Part shown: positions 17,601 through 26,076 of the stretch, in pieces
How the letters are laid out: every line of letters starts with the position of its first letter
Position numbering within the stretch: position 1 is the stretch's first letter
Assembly: GCA_002709835.1 (NCBI GenBank)
Contig: PAQX01000060.1
Span: forward strand, 1-38,626
Origin: Deltaproteobacteria bacterium
Lineage (GTDB): Bacteria; Myxococcota_A; UBA9160; UBA4427
Direction of reading: 5' to 3'
Length of the DNA stretch: 38,626 nucleotides
Program-made: the position numbers and the translations under genes
The notes under the pieces: generated by a model
Told to the model about the DNA's origin: nothing
The model's database searches: none
The model's input: only the letters and a program-made list of their open reading frames with translations

Positions 17601-18299
17601 CTAACGCCCTTCGGGCTGGATCGCTTCGGTCGCGAGGGCCTCGAGGCGCTCCGAGGGGATCGAGATGAAGAGCCCCTCGGCTTCGGCGGTGAGGGTGTCT
17701 CCCGCGTAGACCTGCGCTTCGGTGAAGATCTTACGGCCCTCTTCACGGACGAGTTGGGCTTCGAAGCGAAGCTCGACGTGGAGTGGGGTGGGGCGCCGGT
17801 AGTGGGTGATCAGGCGGCCGGTCATGCCCGGGTTGCCGCCGAGGCTCTGGACGTAGCCGAGGACCTCGTCGAAGGCCGCCGCGACCCAGCCGCCGTGGAC
17901 GTGGCCGGGGGGGCCTTCGTAGGCGGAGCCGAAGGTCGCCGTCGCACGGGCGGTCCGGTCGCCGGAACGCGCGATCGAGAGCGGTGGCGCGAGCGGGTTT
18001 GCCAGGCCGATGATCGGACTCTGATCGAAGAAAGCGGCGGTGTCGCCGGAGGTCGCCGCTTCCGGGTGGCCCATCACGCGCACGAGCTTGGGATGACTCT
18101 CGAGCCGGTCCGCGTAGCGCTCGAGTGCATCGGCGGCGATCGATAGCTCGTCCTGTGGCGCATCCGAGAGAACCACGTGCTCGATCACCCGCCGCATCGC
18201 GTCGGCCAGGCGACGCTTCTCCCGCCAGATCGTGGGGTTCGGGACCGCATCGGGGTCGTAGTAGGTGCGGTCTTCGTCGATCGGGTCGTCCTGGGCCAT
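17601..18299 (-). CDS. Hotdog-fold (PaaI/4HBT-like) acyl-CoA thioesterase
   Basis: The C-terminal half of this 232-residue protein is a hotdog fold. It contains GPPGHVHGGWVAAAFDEVLG (about 129-148), the PaaI/4HBT helix with His135-Gly-Gly and the acidic catalytic Asp144, followed by strands TGRLITHYRRPTP and TEAQVYAGDTLTAEAEGLFI. The N-terminal ~100 residues are helical and acidic and precede the core, as in some larger single-hotdog thioesterases. It probably hydrolyses an acyl-CoA in the cytoplasm; the substrate cannot be told. The ATG is preceded by GGAG at about nine bases. It starts 15 bases after xthA ends, so it likely shares the speA-xthA transcript. A GCCC-TTC-GGGC inverted repeat covers its last codons. 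Confidence 0.85.
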   Translation of the reverse strand: MAQDDPIDEDRTYYDPDAVPNPTIWREKRRLADAMRRVIEHVVLSDAPQDELSIAADALERYADRLESHPKLVRVMGHPEAATSGDTAAFFDQSPIIGLANPLAPPLSIARSGDRTARATATFGSAYEGPPGHVHGGWVAAAFDEVLGYVQSLGGNPGMTGRLITHYRRPTPLHVELRFEAQLVREEGRKIFTEAQVYAGDTLTAEAEGLFISIPSERLEALATEAIQPEGR

Positions 18300-18314
18300 G
18301 GGTCGGGGCTCCGT

Positions 18315-19151
18315 CTAGTCGAAGATCGCGGGATCCAGATCGACGCCGATCGGACAGTGGTCGGAACCCTGAGTGTCCGGCTCGATGAACGCGCCTCGGA
18401 CGAAGGGCATCGCCGAGGGCGAGGCGAGGATGTAGTCGATCCGCCAGCCGATGTTCTTGGCGCGGACGCCGAAGCGTTGGCTCCACCACGAGTAGTGACC
18501 GGGGCCGTCCTCGAAGGCGCGGAAGGTGTCGACCCAGCCGGCGTCGATCCAGCGGTCGAGCTCCTCGCACTCCTCGGGTAGAAAACCCGAGGTCTTCCGG
18601 TTGTCCTTCGGGCGAGCGAGATCGATCTCTTTGTGGGCCGTGTTCCAGTCGCCCATCACGAGAACGCGGTAGCCGCCGCGGCGCCACTTCTCGACCTTTT
18701 CGAAGAGCGCGCGGTACCAGTCGAGCTTGTAGGGCACGCGGTCGTTGCTGCGATTCTTGCCGGACCCGTTCGGGAAGTAGCCGTTCGCCACGACGAGCCG
18801 CCCGAAGCGTGCCACCTGGAGGCGGCCTTCACTGTCGAAGCGCTCTTCCCCGAGGCTCGTGTCGAGGCGATCGGGCTTCCGCTTAGAGAGGAGCCCCACA
18901 CCGGAGTAGCCCTTCTTCTCGGCGGCGACGTAGTGATGCTGATAGTCGTCGAGGGAGAGGATCTCGTCGGGGATCGCGTTCGGCTCGGCGCGGACTTCCT
19001 GCAGACCGATGATCTCCGCCTGCGAGCGGGAGACCCATTGGTCGAGGCCCTTTCTGGTTGCCGCGCGGATGCCGTTCACGTTCCAGGAATAGACGCGGAC
19101 GTCGTCCTTGCTCTTCTTGGGGGGAGATTTCTTCTTCGCAGCCAACTTCAA
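18315..19151 (-). CDS. xthA: Exodeoxyribonuclease III (AP endonuclease)
   Basis: XthA cleaves at abasic sites and removes 3' blocking groups in base excision repair. The 278 residues carry the endonuclease/exonuclease/phosphatase fold: SWNVNGIRAA (about 22-31), the metal-binding Glu52 in LQEVRAE, NGYFPNGS with the catalytic Tyr region, VMGDWNTAHKEIDLARP, WRIDYILAS, and the final catalytic GSDHCPIGV near the C-terminus. A short Lys-rich leader (KKKSPPKKSKDD) precedes the fold. The start is TTG at 19151, which overlaps the speA TGA in TTGA; a second TTG at 19145 is possible. The overlap implies that translation depends on speA. All catalytic residues I can check are present. Confidence 0.94.
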   Translation of the reverse strand: MKLAAKKKSPPKKSKDDVRVYSWNVNGIRAATRKGLDQWVSRSQAEIIGLQEVRAEPNAIPDEILSLDDYQHHYVAAEKKGYSGVGLLSKRKPDRLDTSLGEERFDSEGRLQVARFGRLVVANGYFPNGSGKNRSNDRVPYKLDWYRALFEKVEKWRRGGYRVLVMGDWNTAHKEIDLARPKDNRKTSGFLPEECEELDRWIDAGWVDTFRAFEDGPGHYSWWSQRFGVRAKNIGWRIDYILASPSAMPFVRGAFIEPDTQGSDHCPIGVDLDPAIFD

Positions 19152-21082
19152 CCTTCGTCGGAGAGATAGGTGTATTCGTGAAGACCCTGGTCATAGCGCT
19201 TCCGGAGGAGCGCGGAGTCTTCGAGGGAGATACGGCCGGCGCGCAGCGCCTTCTCGACGGTGCGCCGAACCCGCTCCGAGAGCGCGCGCTTGTCATACTC
19301 GACGTAGGACAGGACTTCCGCGATCGCGTCGCCCTCCACGAGGTGCTCGACTTCGTATCCGCCTTCGTCGTCCAGTCGGACGTGGACCGCGTCGGTGTCG
19401 CCGAAGAGATTGTGGAGATCGCCGAGGATCTCCTGATAGGCGCCCACCAGGAAGACGGCCAGGAAATAGGGGGAACCGTTCCAGGGATGCAGGCGCAGCG
19501 TCGGCTGCTCTTCATGCTCACCGATGAAGCGGTCGAGACGGCCGTCCGAATCGCAGGTCAGGTCGACGATCGTGCCGTTGCGAGACGGCTCTTCGTCGAG
19601 GCGATGGATCGGCATGACCGGGAAGACCTGCTTGACGGCCCACGCGTCCGGAGCCGACTGGAAGATCGAGAAGTTCCCGAAATAGGTGTCCGTGAGCAGC
19701 GCATTCAGGTCTTCGAAGCCCTCCGGCGTCCCCCCGAGCTGGGCGAGGATCTCGCCGATTCGGCGACACCCTGCATGGAAGAGTGTCTCGGACTTCGCCC
19801 GCCCCGGGAGGTCGAGGTAGCCGAGGGAGAACAGTGAGGCCGCTTCGTCGCGGCCATGGAGCAGGTCGTGGTAACGCTCGGAGAGGTTCTCCGGCGAGAT
19901 CGTGTCGACGGCTTCCTTGAGCGCGTGGAGGACCGCGTGATCTTTTTCGCTGCAGGCGGGTGGCTTCGCCGGGCTCTGATCGCGGTTCACGCCGATGACG
20001 TCGAAAACGAGGACCGAGTGGTGGGCGACCATCGCTCGGCCGGATTCGGTGATGATGTCGGGCTCCGGGATGCCTGCGTCCGCGCAAGCCTGGCTGGCGG
20101 CGAAGATGATGTCGTTCGCGTATTCCTGGGTCGAGTAGTTCATCGAAGAGGGGTCGTCGGTTCCGCCACCGAGGTAGTCGACTCCGAGACCGCCGCCCAC
20201 GTCGAGCAGGTGGAGCGATTCGGCGCCGAGGCGATGGAGCCCGACGTAGATCCGCATCGCTTCGCGGAGCGCTTCTTTGTGCGCGCGGATCGACGTGATC
20301 TGGCTGCCAATGTGAAAGTGAAGCAGCTCGACGCAGTCGAGCATGCCTTCCGCGCGGAGCCGGTCGATCGCCCGCACGAGCTCGTCGGCGGAGAGTCCGA
20401 ACTTCGAGCGCTCGCCGCTCGACTCGATCCAGCGCCCGGCGCCGACCGTCGACAGGCGCGCTCGGAGGCCTACGTGGGGACGGATGCCGAGGCTCGCGGA
20501 GGCCTTCACGATCAGGTCGATATCGCTGTAGCGGTCGACCACGATGACCGGGTTGCGGCCGAGTCTCTGGGCGAGCAGCGCGGTCTCGACGTAGGCGCGA
20601 TCCTTGTAACCGTTGCAGACGAGGAGCGCGTCTTCCGTGTCGAGCAGGGCCAGGGCGATCAGCAACTCCGGCTTGCTGCCCGCCTCGAGGCCGACCCCGA
20701 ATTGCGCGCCGAAGCCGACGACCTCTTCGACGACGTGGGCCTGCTGGTTCACCTTGATCGGGTAGACGCCGCGCCAGCGGCCGCCGTACTCGTTCTCGGT
20801 GATGGCTTCGGAGAAACAGCCGGCGAGGTGCTCGATCCGCGCGTCGAGCACGTCGGAGAAACGGATCAGCATCGGGCGCCGCAGTCCGCGTCGCTCGAGC
20901 TCGCCCACCAGGTTCGGCAGGTCGATCGAGCGGGTCAGAACACTCCGCTCGCTGTTCATGCCGGTGGCCGCACCTCGCGGATGGACGCGCAGGTTTCCTT
21001 CCGGTGAAACGGAGAAGAAGCCCTCGCCCCAGTCGGCGATCCGATAGAGATCGGCGCTCTGTTTCGGGGTCCACTCGGACAT
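19148..21082 (-). CDS. speA: Biosynthetic arginine decarboxylase
   Basis: SpeA converts arginine to agmatine, the first step of the agmatine route to putrescine and spermidine. The 644 residues match the family (E. coli 658). The PLP-binding lysine is Lys110 in GVYPIKVNQQ. Further fold III signatures are LVCNGYKDRAYV, the phosphate- and substrate-site HFHIGSQITS and LLDVGGGLGVDY, and the ESGRAMVAHH segment. The C-terminal SpeA-specific helical domain is present through the end. The ATG at 21082 is preferred (GGAG about ten bases upstream); GTG at 21103 is in frame. It lies 190 bases after hisS on the same strand and overlaps xthA by four bases. No agmatine-processing genes are in the window. 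Confidence 0.95.
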   Translation of the reverse strand: MSEWTPKQSADLYRIADWGEGFFSVSPEGNLRVHPRGAATGMNSERSVLTRSIDLPNLVGELERRGLRRPMLIRFSDVLDARIEHLAGCFSEAITENEYGGRWRGVYPIKVNQQAHVVEEVVGFGAQFGVGLEAGSKPELLIALALLDTEDALLVCNGYKDRAYVETALLAQRLGRNPVIVVDRYSDIDLIVKASASLGIRPHVGLRARLSTVGAGRWIESSGERSKFGLSADELVRAIDRLRAEGMLDCVELLHFHIGSQITSIRAHKEALREAMRIYVGLHRLGAESLHLLDVGGGLGVDYLGGGTDDPSSMNYSTQEYANDIIFAASQACADAGIPEPDIITESGRAMVAHHSVLVFDVIGVNRDQSPAKPPACSEKDHAVLHALKEAVDTISPENLSERYHDLLHGRDEAASLFSLGYLDLPGRAKSETLFHAGCRRIGEILAQLGGTPEGFEDLNALLTDTYFGNFSIFQSAPDAWAVKQVFPVMPIHRLDEEPSRNGTIVDLTCDSDGRLDRFIGEHEEQPTLRLHPWNGSPYFLAVFLVGAYQEILGDLHNLFGDTDAVHVRLDDEGGYEVEHLVEGDAIAEVLSYVEYDKRALSERVRRTVEKALRAGRISLEDSALLRKRYDQGLHEYTYLSDEG

Positions 21083-21272
21083 GGCACGCGGCTCCAGCGG
21101 CACCGGGCCGCAGGGGGGAGGAGACGGTCGGAAGAGTAGGTCTCCGAGCGCGATCGTCTCGCGCTTGGGGGTCGGATTCCAGACAGGGTCGGGGAAGGGC
21201 AGGCGCGCAGGCAGCGCGAAGCCAGCCCTTGTATACCCCAGACTCCCGTGGATCCGAAGCAGAAAAGACCCG

Positions 21273-22553
21273 TTAGAGCGGCTCTTCCGTTTCTTCCTTC
21301 GCCGCTAGATCGCGGACCTTCACCACGCCGCGCGTGCGTTCGTCTTCTCCGATCAGGAAGACGCGATCGGCCCCCACTTTGTCCGCATCGCCGAGCACGC
21401 GCTTGAGCTTCGCTTTGCCCAGGCAGAGCTCGACCCGCCGCCCGTCGCGGCGCAGTCGCGAAGCGACCCCGATCGCGGCGGGTTTCTCCTCAGGGCCGAA
21501 CGCATAGACGACGTCCTGCACGTCCCGTTCGAGGTCCGGCCAGAGGCCCTCGTCGGCGAGGAGTTCCGCGATCACCGCGTCGCCGAAGCCGAATCCGACC
21601 GCCGGGACGGGCTTGCCGCCCAGGGTTTCGGCAAGCCGGTCGTAGCGCCCGCCGCCGGCGATCGCGCGCAGCTCGCCGGCCGTGTCAAAGGCCTCGAACA
21701 CGACGCCGGTGTAGTAGGCGAGGCCGCGGACGACGCTCGCGTCGAAGGGGACGTGGTCGGCGATCCCATAGGCATCGAGCAGGTCGTAGAGCTTGCGCAG
21801 GTCGGCGATCGCACCCGAGCCCTCGGCGGTAAACCGGGCGGCGTCGTCGAGGGAACGCGCGGAGAGCATCTCGATCACCGTCTCGGCCTCGCCCGCCGAG
21901 AGCCCGACCTTCCCGTCGGGATCACAGAGCTGCTCCGTCACGGCTTGGGCGCCGATCTTGTCGATCTTGTCGATGACGACGCAGAGCGGCTCGAAGACGT
22001 CGGGGCGATCGGCGAGTACGCCGGTCCGGAGCGACTCCTCGAGGAGCGCGCGGCTGTTCAGTCGGACGCCGACCTTGCCGCGCGCCAGCCCGAGTCCATC
22101 GAGGGCATGGAACATCGCGGACAGAAGCTCCGCCTCGGCTTCGACTCCGGGCTCTCCCCAGATGTCCATGTTCCACTGGAAGTGTTCGCGGCGGCGGCCG
22201 CGGGTCATGCGTTCGTAGCGCCAGTTCTGGGTGACGGTGAACCAGCGGATCGGGAAGCGCATCGCGCCTTGTCGCGCGATCACCATGCGTGCGATCGACG
22301 GCGTCATCTCCGCGCGGAGGGCGAGCTCCCGGTCGTGCAGTGTGAAGTGGTAGAGCTGGTCGACGATCTCCTCGCCGGCCTTCCGGCGGAAGAGATCGAG
22401 GTGCTCGACCATGGGCGCGTCGACTTCCTCGAATCCGAAGGCGTGGGCCGACCGTCGGAACTGGTCGAAGAGCCAGTTCCGTCGCCGCATGTCTTCGGGG
22501 TAGAAGTCCCGCGTGCCCCTAGGGGCCTTGAGTCCGTCGCCGCCTTTGCCCAT
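21273..22553 (-). CDS. hisS: Histidine-tRNA ligase (HisRS)
   Basis: HisRS is the homodimeric class II synthetase that charges tRNA-His. The 426 residues fit (E. coli 424). It opens with the family start KAPRGTRDFYPEDMRRRNWL. Motif 2 lies in TQNWRYERMTRGRRREHFQW, and the histidine-specific loop is VRGLAYYTGVVFE. Motif 3 is IAGGGRYDRLAETLGG followed by AVGFGFGDAVI. The C-terminal ~100 residues form the anticodon-binding domain, ending in an acidic tail (KEETEEPL). The ATG at 22553 is the only sensible start. The gene diverges from the FG-GAP lipoprotein across 276 bases, which should contain its promoter. No hisZ or histidine operon genes are near, so it is a housekeeping synthetase. Confidence 0.96.
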   Translation of the reverse strand: MGKGGDGLKAPRGTRDFYPEDMRRRNWLFDQFRRSAHAFGFEEVDAPMVEHLDLFRRKAGEEIVDQLYHFTLHDRELALRAEMTPSIARMVIARQGAMRFPIRWFTVTQNWRYERMTRGRRREHFQWNMDIWGEPGVEAEAELLSAMFHALDGLGLARGKVGVRLNSRALLEESLRTGVLADRPDVFEPLCVVIDKIDKIGAQAVTEQLCDPDGKVGLSAGEAETVIEMLSARSLDDAARFTAEGSGAIADLRKLYDLLDAYGIADHVPFDASVVRGLAYYTGVVFEAFDTAGELRAIAGGGRYDRLAETLGGKPVPAVGFGFGDAVIAELLADEGLWPDLERDVQDVVYAFGPEEKPAAIGVASRLRRDGRRVELCLGKAKLKRVLGDADKVGADRVFLIGEDERTRGVVKVRDLAAKEETEEPL

Positions 22554-22628
22554 CGCCGGGGCCGCCTTTCGTGAATCGAGTGTTCACGGGCGAGGGGAGG
22601 CCCGCCCGGGTCCGGCCGCAGGGCCGGA

Positions 22629-22640
22629 AATTCGCGAATT
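22629..22640. promoter_or_regulatory. 12-base perfect palindrome AATTCGCGAATT, candidate operator
   Basis: AATTCGCGAATT reads the same on both strands. It lies in an AT-richer patch of the hisS/lipoprotein divergent region, the kind of place where a dimeric repressor would bind. The binding protein is unknown. A 12-base palindrome can occur by chance in a window of this size. Confidence 0.3.
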
Positions 22641-22698
22641 AGGGAATACCACGCTCAGGCCAGGATGCGCAGCGTCCGACTCTCTCAAGAACGTTTTC

Positions 22699-22750
22699 GC
22701 ATCCCGGAACGAGGGGATGCAGCCTGCGATGCGTCTCCCCCGGCGGGGGA
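22699..22750 (+). promoter_or_regulatory. Two hairpins in the probable 5' leader of the FG-GAP lipoprotein gene
   Basis: Two perfect stems lie in tandem: GCATCCC/GGGATGC (22699-22705 with 22714-22720, eight-base loop) and TCCCCC/GGGGGA (22736-22741 with 22745-22750, three-base loop). They sit 80-130 bases before the ATG at 22830. If transcription starts upstream of 22699, they would form a structured leader; otherwise they are DNA inverted repeats. No riboswitch family is recognised. Confidence 0.35.
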
Positions 22751-22829
22751 ACGATTGCTACAAAGCTCCGATCGCCGCCTGCCGGCAAGGTCCGGCGACC
22801 GCCCGACCCAGAATGAAGGACCCCGAACG

Positions 22830-24179
22830 ATGACTTCGATGTTCGCGACCCTGCCTCGCTTCGCCCGTTTCGGGCTTCAGCTCGCCCTGACCGGAATGGT
22901 CCTGGGGCTCGCGGCTTGTGGTGAGGAAGGCGCTCAGACGGCCTCCTCCGAAAAAGCCGAGCCCGCGAAGGCGGCGGAGGCGCCGCAGCCGGAGGCCAGG
23001 AAGTCGGGGCGTCCCGAGACGCCGGCGGACATGCCGAACGGACTCGTGCTCGCGCTCTCGGCCTTCCCGGACGGTTCCTCCGATCCGCTGCCCGCCGAGC
23101 TCGAGTTCATCGTCCGCGAGGGCGGCGAGTGGATCGTGACCCGGATGACCGACGACGCGTCGAACGTCTTCCACAAGGCGATGGCCTACGAGACGCCCGC
23201 CGGCGAGACGAAGCTCCTGACCGGCGCCGGAGAGAAGGCCCTGCTCAAGCTGTGGACCAAGGGTGCGGATGGATCGTTCTCGAGCGAGACGCTCTGGGAG
23301 AAGGACTTCGGCGGACAGTTTTCGCGCATGCGGGACATCGAAGTCGGCGACATCGATGGCAACGGCACGAACGTGATGGCCGTCGCGACCCACGACCAGG
23401 GCGTGGTCGCAGTCGTTCGTCCGAGTGGTGACGGCTACGCGGTCGAGGAGCTCGACGTCGAGAAGGACACCTTCGTCCACGAAGTCGAGCTCGGCGACGT
23501 CGACGGCGACGGCATGATGGAGATCTACGCCACGCCCTCCGAGCCGAACAAGCTCGACGGATCCCACCAGTCGGGCCAGGTCGTTCGGTACGTCCCGGGC
23601 AAGGGCGAAGGTCGCGTCGTGGTCGCTGACCTCGGCCACCGCCATGCGAAGGAGATCCTCGTCCATGACATCGACGGCAATGGCAAGGACGAACTCTACG
23701 TGATCGTCGAAGGCACCGTCGACCAGGAAACGAAGCGCATGACGCACCGAACCGAGGTCTGGCGCTACGAGGCGGATACCCCGGCGGATCAGGGCGTCGT
23801 GATCGCGGAGCTCGACGATCGGCTCGGCCGCTTCCTCACGCCCTGTGATCTCGATGGGGACGGCAAGAAGGAGATCGTGGCCGCGCTCTTCGCGAAGGGC
23901 GTCTGGTGGCTCCGCCCCGGCGACGATCCGACGAAGCCCTGGCGCAAGAAGGCGATCGACCGCCGCTCCTCGAGTTTCGAGCACGCGACGATCGCCCTCG
24001 ACCTCGACGAGGACGGCAAGCAGGAGCTCTACGTGGCGAGCGACAACGAGGGCGAGATCCGACGCTACGTCTGGAACGGCCGTCGCCTCGTCAAGGAAGT
24101 CATCTTCGAGCGGAACGACCCTCGCTCGATCCTGACCTGGAACATCATGCCGATTCCGGTGGACCTGGCGCTCGACTAG
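22830..24179 (+). CDS. FG-GAP/VCBS-repeat lipoprotein (probable beta-propeller)
   Basis: This 449-residue protein is exported and lipidated. The signal segment FGLQLALTGMVLGLAAC has the lipobox LAAC with Cys30, followed by a low-complexity Ala/Glu/Pro linker (about 31-65). Five calcium-binding DxDxDG-type loops recur about every 50 residues: DIDGNG (about 174), DVDGDG (about 222), DIDGNG (about 281), DLDGDG (about 340) and DLDEDG (about 391). Each follows a short strand and precedes a hydrophobic strand, as in FG-GAP beta-propeller blades. It probably sits on the periplasmic or outer face of an envelope membrane and binds calcium; its partner is unknown. ATG 22830 has AAGGA nine bases upstream. 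It converges on the uridine phosphorylase-like gene with a nine-base gap. Confidence 0.88.
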   Translation: MTSMFATLPRFARFGLQLALTGMVLGLAACGEEGAQTASSEKAEPAKAAEAPQPEARKSGRPETPADMPNGLVLALSAFPDGSSDPLPAELEFIVREGGEWIVTRMTDDASNVFHKAMAYETPAGETKLLTGAGEKALLKLWTKGADGSFSSETLWEKDFGGQFSRMRDIEVGDIDGNGTNVMAVATHDQGVVAVVRPSGDGYAVEELDVEKDTFVHEVELGDVDGDGMMEIYATPSEPNKLDGSHQSGQVVRYVPGKGEGRVVVADLGHRHAKEILVHDIDGNGKDELYVIVEGTVDQETKRMTHRTEVWRYEADTPADQGVVIAELDDRLGRFLTPCDLDGDGKKEIVAALFAKGVWWLRPGDDPTKPWRKKAIDRRSSSFEHATIALDLDEDGKQELYVASDNEGEIRRYVWNGRRLVKEVIFERNDPRSILTWNIMPIPVDLALD

Positions 24180-24188
24180 ACGCGGTCG

Positions 24189-24974
24189 TCAGGTCTCCGC
24201 CTTCGCCAGGGCGAGCATCGCGTTCGTCGCGATCTCGATGCATTGGCCCATGTTCGCGTCGAGATCGATCTCGGACGGGCCGGGCCAGGGCGCCTTGTCC
24301 GAGACGACGCAGATCGCCCCAGCGCGGATGCCGAAGAGGCCGGCCAGGGTCAGCAGGATCCCGGCTTCCATCTCGCAGTTGAGGATTCGCGCCGCCTGCA
24401 TGTCGCGGATCCGCGCTTCGAGATGGGAAGGCCAGTAGCCGTCGACGCTCATGCTGATCATCGAGTCGCCGGGGCCGGCAACGGCATTCCGGGCGTAGAA
24501 CGCATCGAGAGACCACGTCACGCCGGTCCGGAACCGCGCATCCGTCGCCTTCGCTGACTCGACGAGCGCGCCGACGACGTCGTAGCTCGCGACCGCCGGG
24601 TACTCGGGCACGACGTAGGTCTTGCTCGTCCCGTCGTCGCGCACGCAGCCGGTGGTGATCGCGAGGTCGCCGACTTCGAGGTCGGGATGCAGGCCGCCGG
24701 AGTTGCCGATCCTTAGGATCGTGTTCACGCCGAGCTTGATCATCTCCTCGATCAGCACGGCGGTTCCGGGGGCGCCGATGCCATGGGAAGCGACGGAAAG
24801 CGGCACGCCGTCCTTCGAGCCGGTCACGACCGTGTACTCGCGGACCTGCGCGACCAAACGCTGCTCGTCCCACCCGGCGGTGATTCGCTCGACCCGGGCG
24901 GGGTCGCCGCAGACGAAGGCGTGGGGGGCGAGGTCGCCCGGGCAGAGGCCGGTGATCGGTTGGGCGTCGCTCAA
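24189..24974 (-). CDS. Uridine phosphorylase-like nucleoside phosphorylase (PNP/UDP family)
   Basis: This 261-residue cytoplasmic enzyme belongs to the NP-I nucleoside phosphorylase family, which cleaves nucleosides with phosphate. It has CGDPARVERI (about 23-32, phosphate-binding), SHGIGAPGTAVLIEEM (about 64-79), LRIGNSGGLHPDLEVGDLAI (about 88-107), and the nucleoside-binding ILNCEMEAGILLTLAGLFGI. The adjacent VVSDKAPWPG holds the usual catalytic acid region. Wording around TWSLDAFYARN is closer to uridine phosphorylases than to DeoD, but substrate choice is not settled. The start is TTG at 24974, supported by AAGGAG six bases upstream. It is divergent from the histidine kinase gene, 184 bases away. 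Confidence 0.88.
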   Translation of the reverse strand: MSDAQPITGLCPGDLAPHAFVCGDPARVERITAGWDEQRLVAQVREYTVVTGSKDGVPLSVASHGIGAPGTAVLIEEMIKLGVNTILRIGNSGGLHPDLEVGDLAITTGCVRDDGTSKTYVVPEYPAVASYDVVGALVESAKATDARFRTGVTWSLDAFYARNAVAGPGDSMISMSVDGYWPSHLEARIRDMQAARILNCEMEAGILLTLAGLFGIRAGAICVVSDKAPWPGPSEIDLDANMGQCIEIATNAMLALAKAET

Positions 24975-25158
24975 GACCGTCTCCTTCTTTCGCGCGCAGC
25001 GTGCGCGGCGACGGCAGGAAAGCGGGTTTTGCGAAGGCGTGCCAGACTGACGGGCGCTGCGCCGAGCCCGAACGGGAGGGCCGGTGGCACCGCGATAGAC
25101 TCCGGCGGGAGCGGTCCCCCGGCTCGGTGCCCGGGGATTCCTGCGCAATGGAGGTTGC

Positions 25159-26076
25159 ATGCCCCGCCGATCGATCGGAGGCCCGCTCACGATCGGGATC
25201 GTCTCGATGGTCCTGGTGCTCGCGCTCGGCGTGGGGTGGCAGATCCTCGTCTGGCGCGACGAGCCCGGGACCGAAGCAGGTATGTCGACCTTCGACATGG
25301 TCCTCTTCGGGTTCGGGACGCTCTTCTTCCTCATGGTTTTCGCCGGCCTCGTGTGGCTGAGCGTCAAGCTCGTGCTCGAGATGCGGACGAACCAGTCCCA
25401 GCGTGCGTTCATCGATGCGGTGACCCACGAACTCAAAACGCCCCTCGCTTCCTTCCGCCTCGGCCTCGAGACCCTCGATCGCCACGAACTCGCTCCCGAG
25501 AAACGCGCCGAGTTCCTCGGTCGGATGGGCGAGGACCTCGACCGGCTCGAATACACGGTGACCCAGGTGCTCGCGGCGGCGCGTGCCGAAGAAGTGCGGG
25601 TGCCGAAGCGGGAACGCCGGAGCGTGGACTTGCGAGAGGTCCTCGGCGCGAACGTGCAGGAGCTGCGGGAGCGCCATGCGCTGGAGCCGGAGGCGGTCCT
25701 CCTCGATCGCTCGCGTCGGCTGCGCGTGCGTGGGGACGAAGCCGAGCTGGGGTTGATCTTCCGGAATCTACTCGAGAACGCCGTGAAATATTCCGACGAC
25801 CCGATCCGCATCCGGGTCGGCATCGTCGAGGTGCCGGACGGCCGCGTTCGTGTCGAGATCTCGGACCAGGGAATCGGAATCCCGAAGCAGGAGCTCGGCC
25901 GGATCTTCAACCGCTTCTATCGCGCGGGCCGCGATGTCCAGCGACAGGTGTCCGGTCTCGGGCTCGGCCTCTTTGTCGTCCGTACGCTGCTTCGGAAGCA
26001 CGGAGGCGGCATCGTCGCTCTCTCCGAAGGTGCAGGGCGAGGGAGTCGCTTCGTCGTGACGCTGAGGCCCGTCTGA
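25159..26076 (+). CDS. Membrane-bound sensor histidine kinase
   Basis: This is a 305-residue sensor kinase with two membrane segments (about 10-31 and 47-70) around a very short outer loop of about 15 residues. It is therefore likely to sense the membrane itself or a partner protein. The H box is DAVTHELKTPLASF with His90; the N box is NLLENAVKYSDD (about 207); G1 is DQGIGIP (about 236) and G2 is GLGLGLFVV (about 268), all intact. There is no HAMP domain: the second membrane helix runs almost straight into the dimerisation helix. The ATG has GGAGG four bases upstream. The stop overlaps the response regulator start as TGATG, so the two are one unit. Confidence 0.93.
   Translation: MPRRSIGGPLTIGIVSMVLVLALGVGWQILVWRDEPGTEAGMSTFDMVLFGFGTLFFLMVFAGLVWLSVKLVLEMRTNQSQRAFIDAVTHELKTPLASFRLGLETLDRHELAPEKRAEFLGRMGEDLDRLEYTVTQVLAAARAEEVRVPKRERRSVDLREVLGANVQELRERHALEPEAVLLDRSRRLRVRGDEAELGLIFRNLLENAVKYSDDPIRIRVGIVEVPDGRVRVEISDQGIGIPKQELGRIFNRFYRAGRDVQRQVSGLGLGLFVVRTLLRKHGGGIVALSEGAGRGSRFVVTLRPV

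Noticed and set aside
21230..21235. TGTATA (TATACA on the minus strand) as a -10 for speA
   Set aside because: No credible -35 sits 16-18 bases away; a single six-base match is not enough.
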